Shown piece after piece: positions 44,232-54,105 of a stretch of DNA of 64,000 nucleotides (positions are counted from its first letter, which is position 1; each line of letters opens with the position of its first letter). The position numbers and the translations under genes were made by a program. The notes beneath the pieces were generated by a model, which ran no database searches, was not told the DNA's origin, and saw nothing but the letters and a program-made list of their open reading frames with translations. Source of the stretch: Stenogyne calaminthoides (Eukaryota > Streptophyta > Magnoliopsida > Lamiales > Lamiaceae). The stretch lies in assembly GCA_037126765.1 (NCBI GenBank), contig JBBCBC010000008.1:1116001-1180000 (forward strand). Reading direction: 5' to 3'.

Positions 44232-44900
44232 AGAGACAAAACACTGAAAAAGGAAAAAAAAGAATAACGTATTTATCAAAGATGAATTTTTTAATTATAC
44301 CCCCATCATTGTCAAGTAATGTTACCTTAATTACCCAGAAATATATAGAAACGTGTTTGTGATTAATATTTTGGCAAAACTTGTCCTTATTCCCTAAAAA
44401 AATTACGACTATTTATTTGAATTAAATAATAAATTACACTATTGAACTCTGTGAAGTAAAAAAAAAAGTAATACTATTAGTTAGATATTTGCCATTAATA
44501 ATAAAATTATATCCCTCCAGTAATAAATTAATAATAGACAAATATTGAAAAATTATAATAGATTTTTTTTTCCCAAAGTGCAATTGGATCGTCTTTATTT
44601 CCCACTAATATACACTCTAATTAACAAGTTTGATTTCCCATTCCTCACACCAGTACGACATAAATTACTCATATATGTACACATATTCCTTAATCCCATA
44701 AATTTGACAAAATATTTTTCTTGCAAATCCACCAAACAGTTTCTTAATTGTTTCAAGATTCCACAAATTGGTGAACCACTTGCATCAAATGCACCAACCA
44801 ATTGGAAGAATTTAAGTAGGACTGCACTGGTATTCAAATTTCTATTTTAGATTTTAATCCCCATTTTAGCCCTCTGCATTCTTGTGTTCTTCCAAAAAAA
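44232..44900. other. Upstream region of the HIPP gene
   Basis: AT-rich. No TATA box stands out in a confident place. The overlapping open frames at 44545-44850 on both strands lack recognisable domains and are probably chance. Confidence 0.45.
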
Positions 44901-46101
44901 ATGACAAAAGAAGAGAAAAAAGTTGAAGTAATTACAGTAGTTTACAAAACACATCTGCATTGCCCCCAATGTGCTCAAGACATTCAGAAGCCTCTCTTGA
45001 GAATCCCAGGTATGTCTTTTTTCTTTTTATTTTTCATATAAGTATTAATTAGCTACATATATATTTGACCTATTTTTTTATTATGTTCTTTTGAGTGTGG
45101 TAATTTTTAATCTAATGATGTCTAAATAATATGCACAGGAGTTCATAAAGTTGACACCAATTTTGAAAAGGGTGAAATCACAGTAAAAGGAGCCATTGAT
45201 GCCAAAAAAATTCATCAAAGAATACAAAAATGGAGCAAGAAAAAGGTTGAGTTAATATCTGAGACAAAGTCTAAGGTAGAAGAGAAAAAGGTAAATAGTT
45301 TTACCCCCCTTAATTTATTTTCACTTCAACTAAATATAACTGAAACACTTGGTACTTTATCAATTTACATAATTATTTTGTGAATATATTTGAAGGAAAC
45401 TATAAGAACAGTCACCATCAAAACTTTCTTGCATTGTGATCAATGCGAAAGTGAGGCATGTAGAAGGTTGTTGCTGCACAAAGGTATAATTTTTAAGTAG
45501 TGGAAATAAATAATTTTTTTGTTTGTGTGATTGTCATAATAATTAGAGTCTTCTAAATTTAGAATAGTTATGTAGTTTGCATTTTTATAAATAAATGTCC
45601 CAATTGGACCAAAATTATTTAATCAAAATATGTATCATTCAATTTGCGGGGCATTGAAGAAATTCAACTCACTTTTACCACAATGCGCAATATTCTAAAT
45701 TATTTTACCTTTCTTTTTTTTTTCTTTTTAAATGGTGAACGAGATTATGAAAAATTGATGAGTGGTATATATAAATTAATTTTGCAGGTATTCATAATGT
45801 GAAATCAGACATAAAAGCTCATAAAATAACAGTTGAAGGGGTGATAGAATCAGAAAAGCTGATAACATATATGAGGAAAAAAGTGCACAAATATGCAGAA
45901 TTGGTCCCAGAAAAGAAGAAAGAAGTGGAGAAAGAGACAGTTAAGATTGTGGAGAAATCAGGGGAAAAAGTGGTTGAATTTAAGGAGGTTAAGAAAGTAG
46001 AGGTCAAAACAAAAGAGGGTGAAGCTCCATACTTCACACATTATGTGTATGCACCTCAGTTGTTTAGTGATGAAAATCCCAATGCTTGCTCCATTATGTA
46101 G
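44901..46101 (+). CDS. HIPP: Heavy metal-associated isoprenylated plant protein with two HMA domains (HIPP)
   Basis: Four exons with GT-AG introns: 44901-45009, 45139-45290, 45396-45483 and 45788-46101. Together they give 220 residues. HMA domain 1 (about residues 9-70) carries HCPQC; HMA domain 2 (about 89-150) carries HCDQC. Each Cys-x-x-Cys binds a soft metal such as Cu, Zn or Cd. A Lys/Glu-rich linker follows and the protein ends CSIM, a CaaX box for farnesylation, so membrane attachment is expected. HIPPs take part in metal handling and stress responses. The reading frame closes exactly across all splice sites, which supports the model. The start is the first ATG before the first HMA strand. 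It looks intact. Confidence 0.92.
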
Positions 46102-46925
46102 ATTTTCCGGATTATAATTCGGGGAAAATTGTTAATAGGTATAAATTTTTTATGCAAATTATTAATAAGTACAAACGGGATAACATGCATAGCTAAAGTT
46201 GCAAGCAAAAGTGTAAATGTATCTACGTATATGCAATTATTTTGTACTTATTAGTAAATTGCAATCTTGAGATGTACTTATTAGGAAGACTCCCAATAAT
46301 TCTGTCATTAATTAATTAAACGATCGATTTTCATAGGTAGATAATGATATCTTTTATTTTGAATAGTATTTTAATGCTGTCCATGTTTTGTTATAACGTG
46401 TAAAGAAAAAAACGAATATGAATTCAAAATTGGGCTGTATCCAGGATAGGCCCAAGCACACATTATATGGGTTGTTTTGAACCTTCAATGGTATAAAAGT
46501 GTGCAACTTTTTTTTTAAAAAAAAGAAGCCCTTTTTTATTAATTGTGTTTCGAAATACACACATAATATTATTTAGCTTGTGAGAATTAATTTTGTTCAT
46601 CTTCAAATTAATTCTTTTGACTTTAAAATAAAAATTGTTAGTTTACTATTTCTAAACAATTTTTCAATTCAATAACCTTTAGAAAAATATTTTTTCAGTT
46701 TAACCTAAATTTTATAATTTTCACAGTATACCCATGTCGCTTTTTTTTTTTTGGCAATTGATACAGGAAACTAATAGATAATAAAAAATGTCATATCAAA
46801 TTCAAAGCAAAATAAATCCATGAATATTTTAATTCCATTTCTCATTATTTTCTTAGATACCTCAGGCCATTTATTTAAATTTATAAGTAATTCAAAAATG
46901 AGACGTGGCTGCATATAATTGGTGG
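46102..46925. other. Intergenic DNA between HIPP and sHSP
   Basis: AT-rich, no element ends recognised. Open frames at 46354-46560 and 46771-46995 are low complexity and not supported. Confidence 0.5.
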
Positions 46926-46969
46926 ACAGAAGCTCGACTTCTCCAGAGACTTCTTTTTTGGAGCCAAAA

Positions 46970-47066
46970 AGAGTTTCTCCCGAATTTTCTTTCAATTTTC
47001 CTGAACCCTCTAAACTCTTCCACTTTTAAATTCACCAGAAAGAATTCAAATTCTCCTGCCTATAAA
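46970..47066 (+). promoter_or_regulatory. Heat-shock elements and TATA box of the sHSP gene
   Basis: Alternating nGAAn/nTTCn modules occur in the stretch 46970-47005: GTTTCTCCCGAATTTTC, then a TTC...GAA pair (TTCCTGAA, about 46998-47005). A further AGAAAGAATTC block lies at about 47037. TATAAA follows at 47061-47066, 111 bp before the ATG. This is the standard arrangement for heat-shock-factor control of a plant class I sHSP. Confidence 0.8.
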
Positions 47067-47176
47067 TTTCCCTTTCTCCCTTCTTCAGTATCACAGAACA
47101 AATTACACCAAAATATATCAGAAAAGCACTCCTCGCAATCGAAATTTGCATCAAAATCCATTGAATCAATCAATCA

Positions 47177-47614
47177 ATGTCGCTAATTCCAAGCATTTTC
47201 GGGCGACGAAGCAGCGCATTCGACCCGTTCCGCGATTGGCAAATCGCCACCGGCAGCGGCAACGAAATGACGTCGCAGTTCGCCGCGACGCGAATCGACT
47301 GGAAGGAGACGCCGGAGAGCCACGTGTTCAAGGCTGACGTCCCCGGCCTTAAGAAGGAGGAGGTCAAAGTGGAGATTGAGGAAGGGAACGTCCTCCAGAT
47401 TAGCGGCGAGCGCAGATCTGAGAAAGAGGAGAAGAACGACACCTGGCACCGCGTCGAGCGGAGCTCCGGCAAGTTCCTCCGCCGCTTCCGACTGCCGGAG
47501 AACGCCAAGGTGGATCAGATCAAGGCCAGTATGGAGAATGGAGTCCTCACTGTCACTGTGCCTAAAGAAGAGGTTAAGAAACCTGATGTGAAGGCTATTG
47601 ACATTTCTGGTTGA
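47177..47614 (+). CDS. Class I cytosolic small heat-shock protein (about 16-17 kDa)
   Basis: One exon, 145 residues. The N-terminus MSLIPSIFGRRSSAFDPF is the class CI signature. The alpha-crystallin domain covers about residues 38-130 with VFKADVPGLKKEEVKVEIE, ISGERRSEKEEKNDTWHRVE, SSGKFLRRFRLPENAKVDQI and MENGVLTVTVPK. The C-terminal I-x-I type motif is AIDIS, used in oligomer assembly. It is an ATP-independent holdase that keeps unfolding proteins soluble, in the cytosol. The length is slightly short for class CI (usually ~150-160). High GC against AT-rich flanks and no intron are normal here. The promoter has heat-shock elements. Confidence 0.96.
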   Translation: MSLIPSIFGRRSSAFDPFRDWQIATGSGNEMTSQFAATRIDWKETPESHVFKADVPGLKKEEVKVEIEEGNVLQISGERRSEKEEKNDTWHRVERSSGKFLRRFRLPENAKVDQIKASMENGVLTVTVPKEEVKKPDVKAIDISG

Positions 47615-48015
47615 GAAATTTCGATTTACTCCGTTACCTGATTCTATCGAATATATATAAATTATGAATGCGTGTGTGATCTGTTTTGAGTCTGGATTTC
47701 GTTCTGGATCTGTTTTGTGATGGTCAGTAAAGAATAATATGGAGTGAATTTTGAAGATATATCATTGTATTAAAGATTATTATCTTTAATAAAATTGTTC
47801 AATTAATAGCACATCGTAATTTATGTTGTACACATTTGAAAAATGAGCTAATTTGTCCATCATTCAACACCAAATTAATTAATTTTTTAAAAAAAAAGAA
47901 ATACGAGTTAGGAATGTTTAAAGCTGCTGATTGCAGAAGCAAACTTCAATTTCAGCAAGACATTATTCTTATTTCTTAAGCTATGAAAAAACAGGGCATA
48001 TAAATATTTGTGTGT
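47615..48015. other. 3' flanks of the convergent sHSP and LEA genes
   Basis: The two genes face each other with ~400 bp between stop codons. It contains AATAAT and AATAAA (about 47790) suited to polyadenylation of the sHSP transcript. No other feature. Confidence 0.55.
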
Positions 48016-48853
48016 CTACAGGAATTTGTTGTTGTGACCCATGGAGGCGGTATCATGGCTAGAGGCGGCGGAAGCACCGCCGGCGTACATGGAGGAATGA
48101 TCATGTGAGGCACCGTGGGCGTAAATGTTTTTGGCCTCATGATCGGCCACCTTTTCTGCAGCTTTTTGGACATGAAGGTCCATTGCCGCCTCCGCTTCTT
48201 TCGCCATTCTCACCTCTTTAGCCACCTGAACCCTCGTTTTCGCCAACTCTTTCTCCGCCTACAACCACCAAAATCATTAAACTCTTTTTTAGAATGCAAC
48301 TTGATGCGTTTGTGTGGTGTGGGACTACTTTTACCCTCATGATTAACATGGAATGACCTTCATGCTACACTTGGTCATACGTTTTCAACTAATACTTTAT
48401 AATAAAATAACTTATACACTACTTTTCAAAGGAACAATTAATACTACCAAGATAATACTTTTTATAAAACAACTGATACTGTTTTAAAATAGTAATACAC
48501 GACAAATGAAAACCAATTGTACGCTAAAAACTGGTTTACATAATCTTTTCTTAAATGCATTCTATATACTGTACCTATATGTCATAATGAAATTCACGAG
48601 TATTATCTAGCTAATATAAGAATTTCTCAAGATTTTTATATTCTCAATTGTGTGTTGTTATAATCAATACTCGCATAGGAACTATACTTTTTAGTTAAAA
48701 GTCCTTTAGACTGAGTAGAAGATTTCATAACAAATTTAATGCAATATAATTTGCTACAAAAATAACAACAATTACATTTTCCTCCTCTTTTGCTTCTGCC
48801 TTGGCCTTTTGCATGGCTTTCATGTCATTGAACTTGTCCTTGATGGCCTGCAT
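48016..48853 (-). CDS. LEA_1-type late embryogenesis abundant protein
   Basis: Two exons: 48853-48776 and 48258-48016, with donor AAT/GTAATT and acceptor GTTGTAG/GCGGAG; 106 residues. The first exon gives MQAIKDKFNDMKAMQKAKAE, the second continues AEKELAKTRVQVAKEVRMAKEAEAAMDLHVQKAAEK with a His/Gly/Ser-rich tail. The opening, the Lys/Glu/Ala amphipathic helix with MAKEAEAEM-like text, and the one intron at this spot fit the LEA_1 (D-113) family. These small hydrophilic proteins protect cells in drying seeds and under drought and are usually ABA-controlled. That control is inferred from family; I see no clear ABRE. The ATG at 48853 is chosen by family alignment. Confidence 0.85.
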
Positions 48854-49691
48854 TTTGGCTAAATTTTCACTCTTCTGCAAAAAATAAATTGGATATTGAA
48901 GCTAGAAGTGCATGCCAGCCAGATAATTATGTATATATAGGCATTGATTTGGAGTATATATAACTGATCCAGACAATCTTCCTATAAATGAGATCTCATA
49001 ACAATGGTTGAAGTTGATGAAAATTGTTGACCTTCCAATCAAGTTAGTTTTGAAATGGTGGATAAGAAAATATTGGATTATTTTCTTTAGCCATATATCG
49101 TATTGTAATGTTCCGCTGTTTAAAATCCACATAATTATAAGTACAATAATAGTGCTATCACTATACTCGTTTTGAAAACAAAAACGCCGTTTTCAAATTA
49201 TTCGCACGAAGCACAAAAATCGAGAAAATCCACAAACTCAATCATTACGCAACTTCCACAACTGCCACACCACAGCAATAATCAATTCCTTCTTACTCAT
49301 CCAAATTCTGCAAAGTTCTGGTCCAAAATTATGTTTATGCAGGGATAAGTAAAATACAATATGGATCAATAATTGATTTTTTGTCTTTTAGATGATATAT
49401 GCCATTCATTAGTTCATAAAATAAAAATATTAGCCAATCTTATACTACGAATAATCATGTAAAGTGAGTATAGACTACAGAGTACAGTATTTCGGAAAAG
49501 AAACTCTAAAGTGGTTCAGACAATACAACAGGATTTTTCTTATTACAGAAACCTTAACATCCCATTACAAACACGTTCAGCATGAAGATACAGAACATCC
49601 CACGCCAGTTTTCACTTAATTACAATTTTGTCAGAACAAACATTACATCAGGCCCTTCAGGATCGAATTTTATTCTTTCTTTGAATGAAAA
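48854..49691. other. Intergenic DNA between LEA and TTL
   Basis: AT-rich promoter side of LEA and 3' side of TTL. The open frame at 48902-49132 (minus) has no domain. Nothing else recognised. Confidence 0.5.
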
Positions 49692-52600
49692 CTAGCTCCC
49701 ACGATACGTGGAAAACGAAAATGGAGAAAGCAGAAGAGGAACATGAAAGTGCTCCCATTTCTGGGACTCCCTCACTTCAAACACGATAGAAACGTATGGG
49801 AAAAAGCCTTCAGGGTTGTACTTCCCTGTGTCGAAACTGATTCGGTACACCCCTGGGTTCAGAGCATCAACCATATTCATCAGCTGACCACTTCGTCCAT
49901 CTTTATCCGTGCTTGACGAACCCAGAAGCTTCCAGAGGCCCGAATCTATTTGACCAAATAAAGGGCGTGTTTGATCGTTTCCCCATGTCTCTAGACACAC
50001 TTCAATACCAGAAGCTGGAGAGCCACGAGCTAAATCAAGAATATGAGTTGTGATAGGTGGCCGTGTGCGGGAGGGCTTTGGTGAATTGGTGTCCTTTGAT
50101 GTAGTCAAGTGCCCTCCAATAATGCTCATCCGATCTTCTACAGTAAAATAAAGATCATTAGACAAAGTGCATAATCATCATGAAAATATATTTACTGGGA
50201 AGTTTTAAATCAAAAGTAAAACTTAGAGGGATTACACAAGTCTTAGGATAGCAACCTCCATAGATTACAAAGTATGAAGGGGCATTTGGTTCATAAATCT
50301 TCGATGAAATGTTAGTGGAAATGAATATAGGGTAATTGTAGGGGGTTAATGAGAATAAGAGATGATCAATCGACCTTCATCATACTGAATACGAGGTGAT
50401 TAGACTATAAACTAATCAGAACCGTATTTTGATTTTTTAACTACATCCTCCCCTATAATCGTTTCTCCTCATTCAATCTACTATTCCACAACCAACAATC
50501 ATCTTTTGTCTCAACTTCCAAGATTAGAGCAATACATTATCAATTTAACCATCATTCGCAATGTAATTCAATATTTCATGATTTCCATTATCATTCCCAA
50601 TAAAAGATTTGAACTAAAAAACCAATAAGTATGAAAACACAGATGCATAATCATGTCTGATTCAAGACAAAAAACAATTATGATAAAATTTGTTTAAATA
50701 ACAGTTCACAACTTCAGATCCTTGCAATGACTATGGAAATGGTGAACAGATTGCAGCATTTTATAGTGAAAGCAGTGAGTTCATAGTTCTTTTTGGGGGG
50801 TGGGGGAGTCCTTTGTTTTCTTCTTTTTTTACTTTTGTGTCAATTTCAATTTTTATGTTTCCTCTGTTTAAAGTAGTGTTTACAACTGATTCTGTAAAAT
50901 GAAATATCAGGTGTTTGGCAAGACACAGGTAAAGTTTTGATAATCACGTTTAAGATAACCAGAAGATGATAACATTAGATTTCAAGGGGACTCATTTGAC
51001 TGAAAACTTCAATTTCTTCATCAGACTAGTTCGTCCACGCAAAGAAGAGAAAGGGCTTGGAACAGTATGAACATGCAGGAAAAGAAAACTATTGCTGGAA
51101 AAAGGGTGTCTAACACAAAACCTCCTGCTTTTGACACATCTGTAGGATGTGAGGTTTTGGTGGTACCACCATCAACTGAAAATAGCTTAGACAGACGTAA
51201 TTCAGTAATCTTCATTTGTTCCTTAGCTGCATTCTCAAACTCAACAATTGGCCTATTGTGGTATCTTCTCTGCAATATGAAGAAAGAGAGGGTAAGATAA
51301 ATTTAACCTATACAAACTATTTTGCTTTCAAGGTAAGGAATATTTGTCATGTGGTTTCTTTAAATTAGGCTCGTGTATAGATAGATGTCAGAATCTCAAC
51401 AATATGAAATCATAATTGGCCTTTCTCCCAACATAACTATAAAGCTGACTCCACATCAATTGTTACAGAAATGAATCAATAAAAAACAGCTATATGAATG
51501 AATATGTCAAGTTATCCCACTATGTTGCGAGAATAAGTAAAGCTTAAAAAGAAAGTGAAAGCAAGTAACCAGAAGAATCAGGGAAAAACTCTGTTGAAAA
51601 TCCCTTCCATGTCATAATAAAATCTAAATTTCCAGATACAAGCCATACCAAAGGAAGTTGACAAAAAGAAAAAAAAATTAAGCATCAGAATACAAATATA
51701 CTAGGAAATAATAAAACACTGGTTCTGACTTCTGATGCATTTCTCAAAGAATTACAACTGCAACATTACTAATTTTATGAAATGAAATCCACCATCTAGA
51801 GTATTCTTTCCATGCAACTATTACCTTAATTTCTGCAAGTATCTCTGGGGTGCTTCTTCCAGATGCAAATATCAGAAAGACAAAACCAAACTTCTTTTTG
51901 TAGCTTGCGTTCCAATCATATAGCTCCTATAATATGAAGAGTCAAAACACCAAAACTAAAACCAATTGACTCGCTCTCGAAGTATATTTTAGACTTCCAA
52001 CTAGTAATGAATGTGTCAAAACATGAAATCTTAAAATTCTATACTTATTTAATTATAATTGTCCACATGTTTCTTATCATCCCAGATTTTCTTTAATTTT
52101 TCAAACTATTAACTGTAAAGTCTGTACAAGATTTAGAGAATAGGATGATAGAGAAAAAAAATGGAAATATCAAGAGAATTCAGTTCAAATCGATAACATC
52201 AAAAGTTCTTATAGATTGCTCAACCACATACAGACAACTTATTTCAGAAGTTGATCTAAAAAACCAACCTGTAGAAGTCTATTTGGGAATATGTTTGCTG
52301 TATTCATTGTGGGTCTATCATGAGATTCTAAAATAGGCTATGCTTATAACAAAAAGAATAGTTCTTCAAATTTAGCTTCCAAATACGAACAATAAAGAAA
52401 AAATACAAAACATATATAATGGCTAGTTTCTTATAATGTTCATACCTGTAAAGTAGAGTCATCAGCAGTAGCTAACGCAGTAGACTGCTCTCCCTTGCTC
52501 CACCTATTAAAAAAAAAATTACTCGTTATTAAAGTTTACTCGCATCCAAATATTGTTTTCCTTGATGAGACTAAGTGTAACAGAACTATAGGACCAAGTT

Positions 52601-53623
52601 TCTTCAGTGCATAAAAAAAAAAAGATAATATATCATAATGACAAAAATTCATATGAGACGGTCTCATGCATGAGACGGGGTACAACTAAGCACAAATCAC
52701 ACCCACCCCTCCCAAAGTGTTAAAGCGTCAATGCCCAACTTATTCCCCGTCTCACCGTGAGACGGTCTCATGCAAGTTTGCCTCTATCATAAAAGCTGTA
52801 AAGCAGTAAAGTTGCAAATACCTGGAACTAGTAGTATAAAAATAACGTTTAGTTGAAAAAAATACAAATTTAAATCATTCAGTTAATGTGCAAAGATGTT
52901 AATTTCTAAGATAACCATGGCTAGAAGATAACTGCACCAGCCACAGAAAATTGTACCACAATATCAATACAATTGCATTTTGGAAAACATGACAGAAACA
53001 TTTTCAATACAGCTAGCACAAGCCCACAAAAATGTTTATAATTGAACACTATGATTTGAAGTTCAATCATCAAAATTCTCTAATTTCATATCATTGGATA
53101 TACTATTTAGATTATAATGAACCATTTAACAGAAGTTCAAGGATTAATTATTTCATAGTCCTCCTATTGGATAAACTGGAACAAAGAAATTCAGCAATTA
53201 CAATGCATGAACAAATTTATCAGAAAACACAAAGAAATACTGCATCATATTTGTACTAAAAATAAAGGAGAGAGTAAACAAGAGTGAGAAACATAACTGA
53301 GCACTGGTTGGGCTTTTGTGGGTTTCGGAAGGGCTTTGACCTATTTCAGGATGCGCAGCAAACGCTTCTAGCCATCCATTCACATCCACCTATACAAGAT
53401 CAAAGTGAGTGAGATTCAATCAAAATCAGTAATTAAATCTGTAACAAAAAGGGATAATAATCCGGATTTAATCGTGAGAATATAGAGAGACCTTATTAAA
53501 CCAAATATCTTCGGCAGCAGCGAGGGCTTTTTTATAATCGGAAAAGGGACCGGCTAACACCATTTCTCGAGCAAATTGGGAACTCCCACAGCATGCCAGC
53601 CAATCTTTCTCGCCCAACGCCAT
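49692..53623 (-). CDS. TTL: Allantoin synthase (bifunctional OHCU decarboxylase / HIU hydrolase, transthyretin-like)
   Basis: Six exons, all GT-AG: 53623-53492, 53389-53298, 52503-52446, 51926-51825, 51269-51122 and 50137-49692; 325 residues. Residues 1 to ~160 are the OHCU decarboxylase (His57 in AAHPEIG, Glu80 in KGEQ, Arg118 in ASGRS). Residues ~195-325 are the transthyretin-like HIU hydrolase, with ITTHILD, WEHFHVPLLLSPFSFSTYRGS and the diagnostic C-terminal YRGS. It turns 5-hydroxyisourate from urate oxidase into S-allantoin, in peroxisomes. An internal PTS2-like nonapeptide RMSIIGGHL (180-188) lies at the start of exon 6. In other plants alternative splicing at this point makes peroxisomal and cytosolic forms. 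Met in the second position is off the R[LIV]x5HL consensus. A MITE sits in intron 2. The frame closes across all introns. Confidence 0.94.
52631..52792. mobile_element. GAGACGGTCTCA MITE in TTL intron 2, TSD TATCATAA
   Basis: The element is 52639-52784 (146 bp). TATCATAA flanks both sides. It starts TGACAAAAATTCATATGAG and ends GCAAGTTTGCCTC, as in the copy at 43380. It is safely inside the ~794-bp intron, over 130 bp from either splice site. Confidence 0.9.
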
Positions 53624-54084
53624 TGACGATTTACTATTTTTCTTTCAAATCCGTCTTCGGAAACCCTTTTAATAAGATCGAGAAGGACGATTCAAATGGT
53701 AAATTCAATCTTTCCTGTTCGTCTTGCTGACTCTTTGGACTCTGGAGTGTTTATTTGAATCCAGATTGCAAGGATTGGAGATTGTGTTCTTAGTTATTAC
53801 GCGCATCAGGCTAAAAAGGGAAATTCCCTTTATTTGCAAGGGAATTTAATAGTTTGTAATTAAATTCCAAATAAGTTACAAAAATAGCTCTCACCTATTT
53901 AATTTATTTTTAGGAAAATTCTGACATTTAATTTATTTTTAGAAAAATTCTGACCTATTTAATTAAATGTGCTATTACGGTATTACCTCCCCATTAAAAT
54001 CTGCAATCATATGCTAATTATATATCTCCTCAAAAAAAAAAAATTCAAGCAATCTCCTCAAAATTTTAGAAATATCCATACGTC
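53624..54084. promoter_or_regulatory. Upstream region of TTL
   Basis: The minus-strand promoter of TTL and its leader. There is no strong TATA box next to the start, as often for housekeeping genes. A phrase 'aaaattctgac' with 'tatttaatttatttttag' is tandemly repeated at about 53898-53955. Confidence 0.4.
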
Positions 54085-54105
54085 CACGAAAATTGTGCTC
54101 AATAT

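Noticed and set aside
44545..44850. Open frame upstream of the HIPP gene, on both strands
   Set aside because: It has a low-complexity translation with no domain. Two opposite overlapping frames with no splice or promoter support suggest chance.
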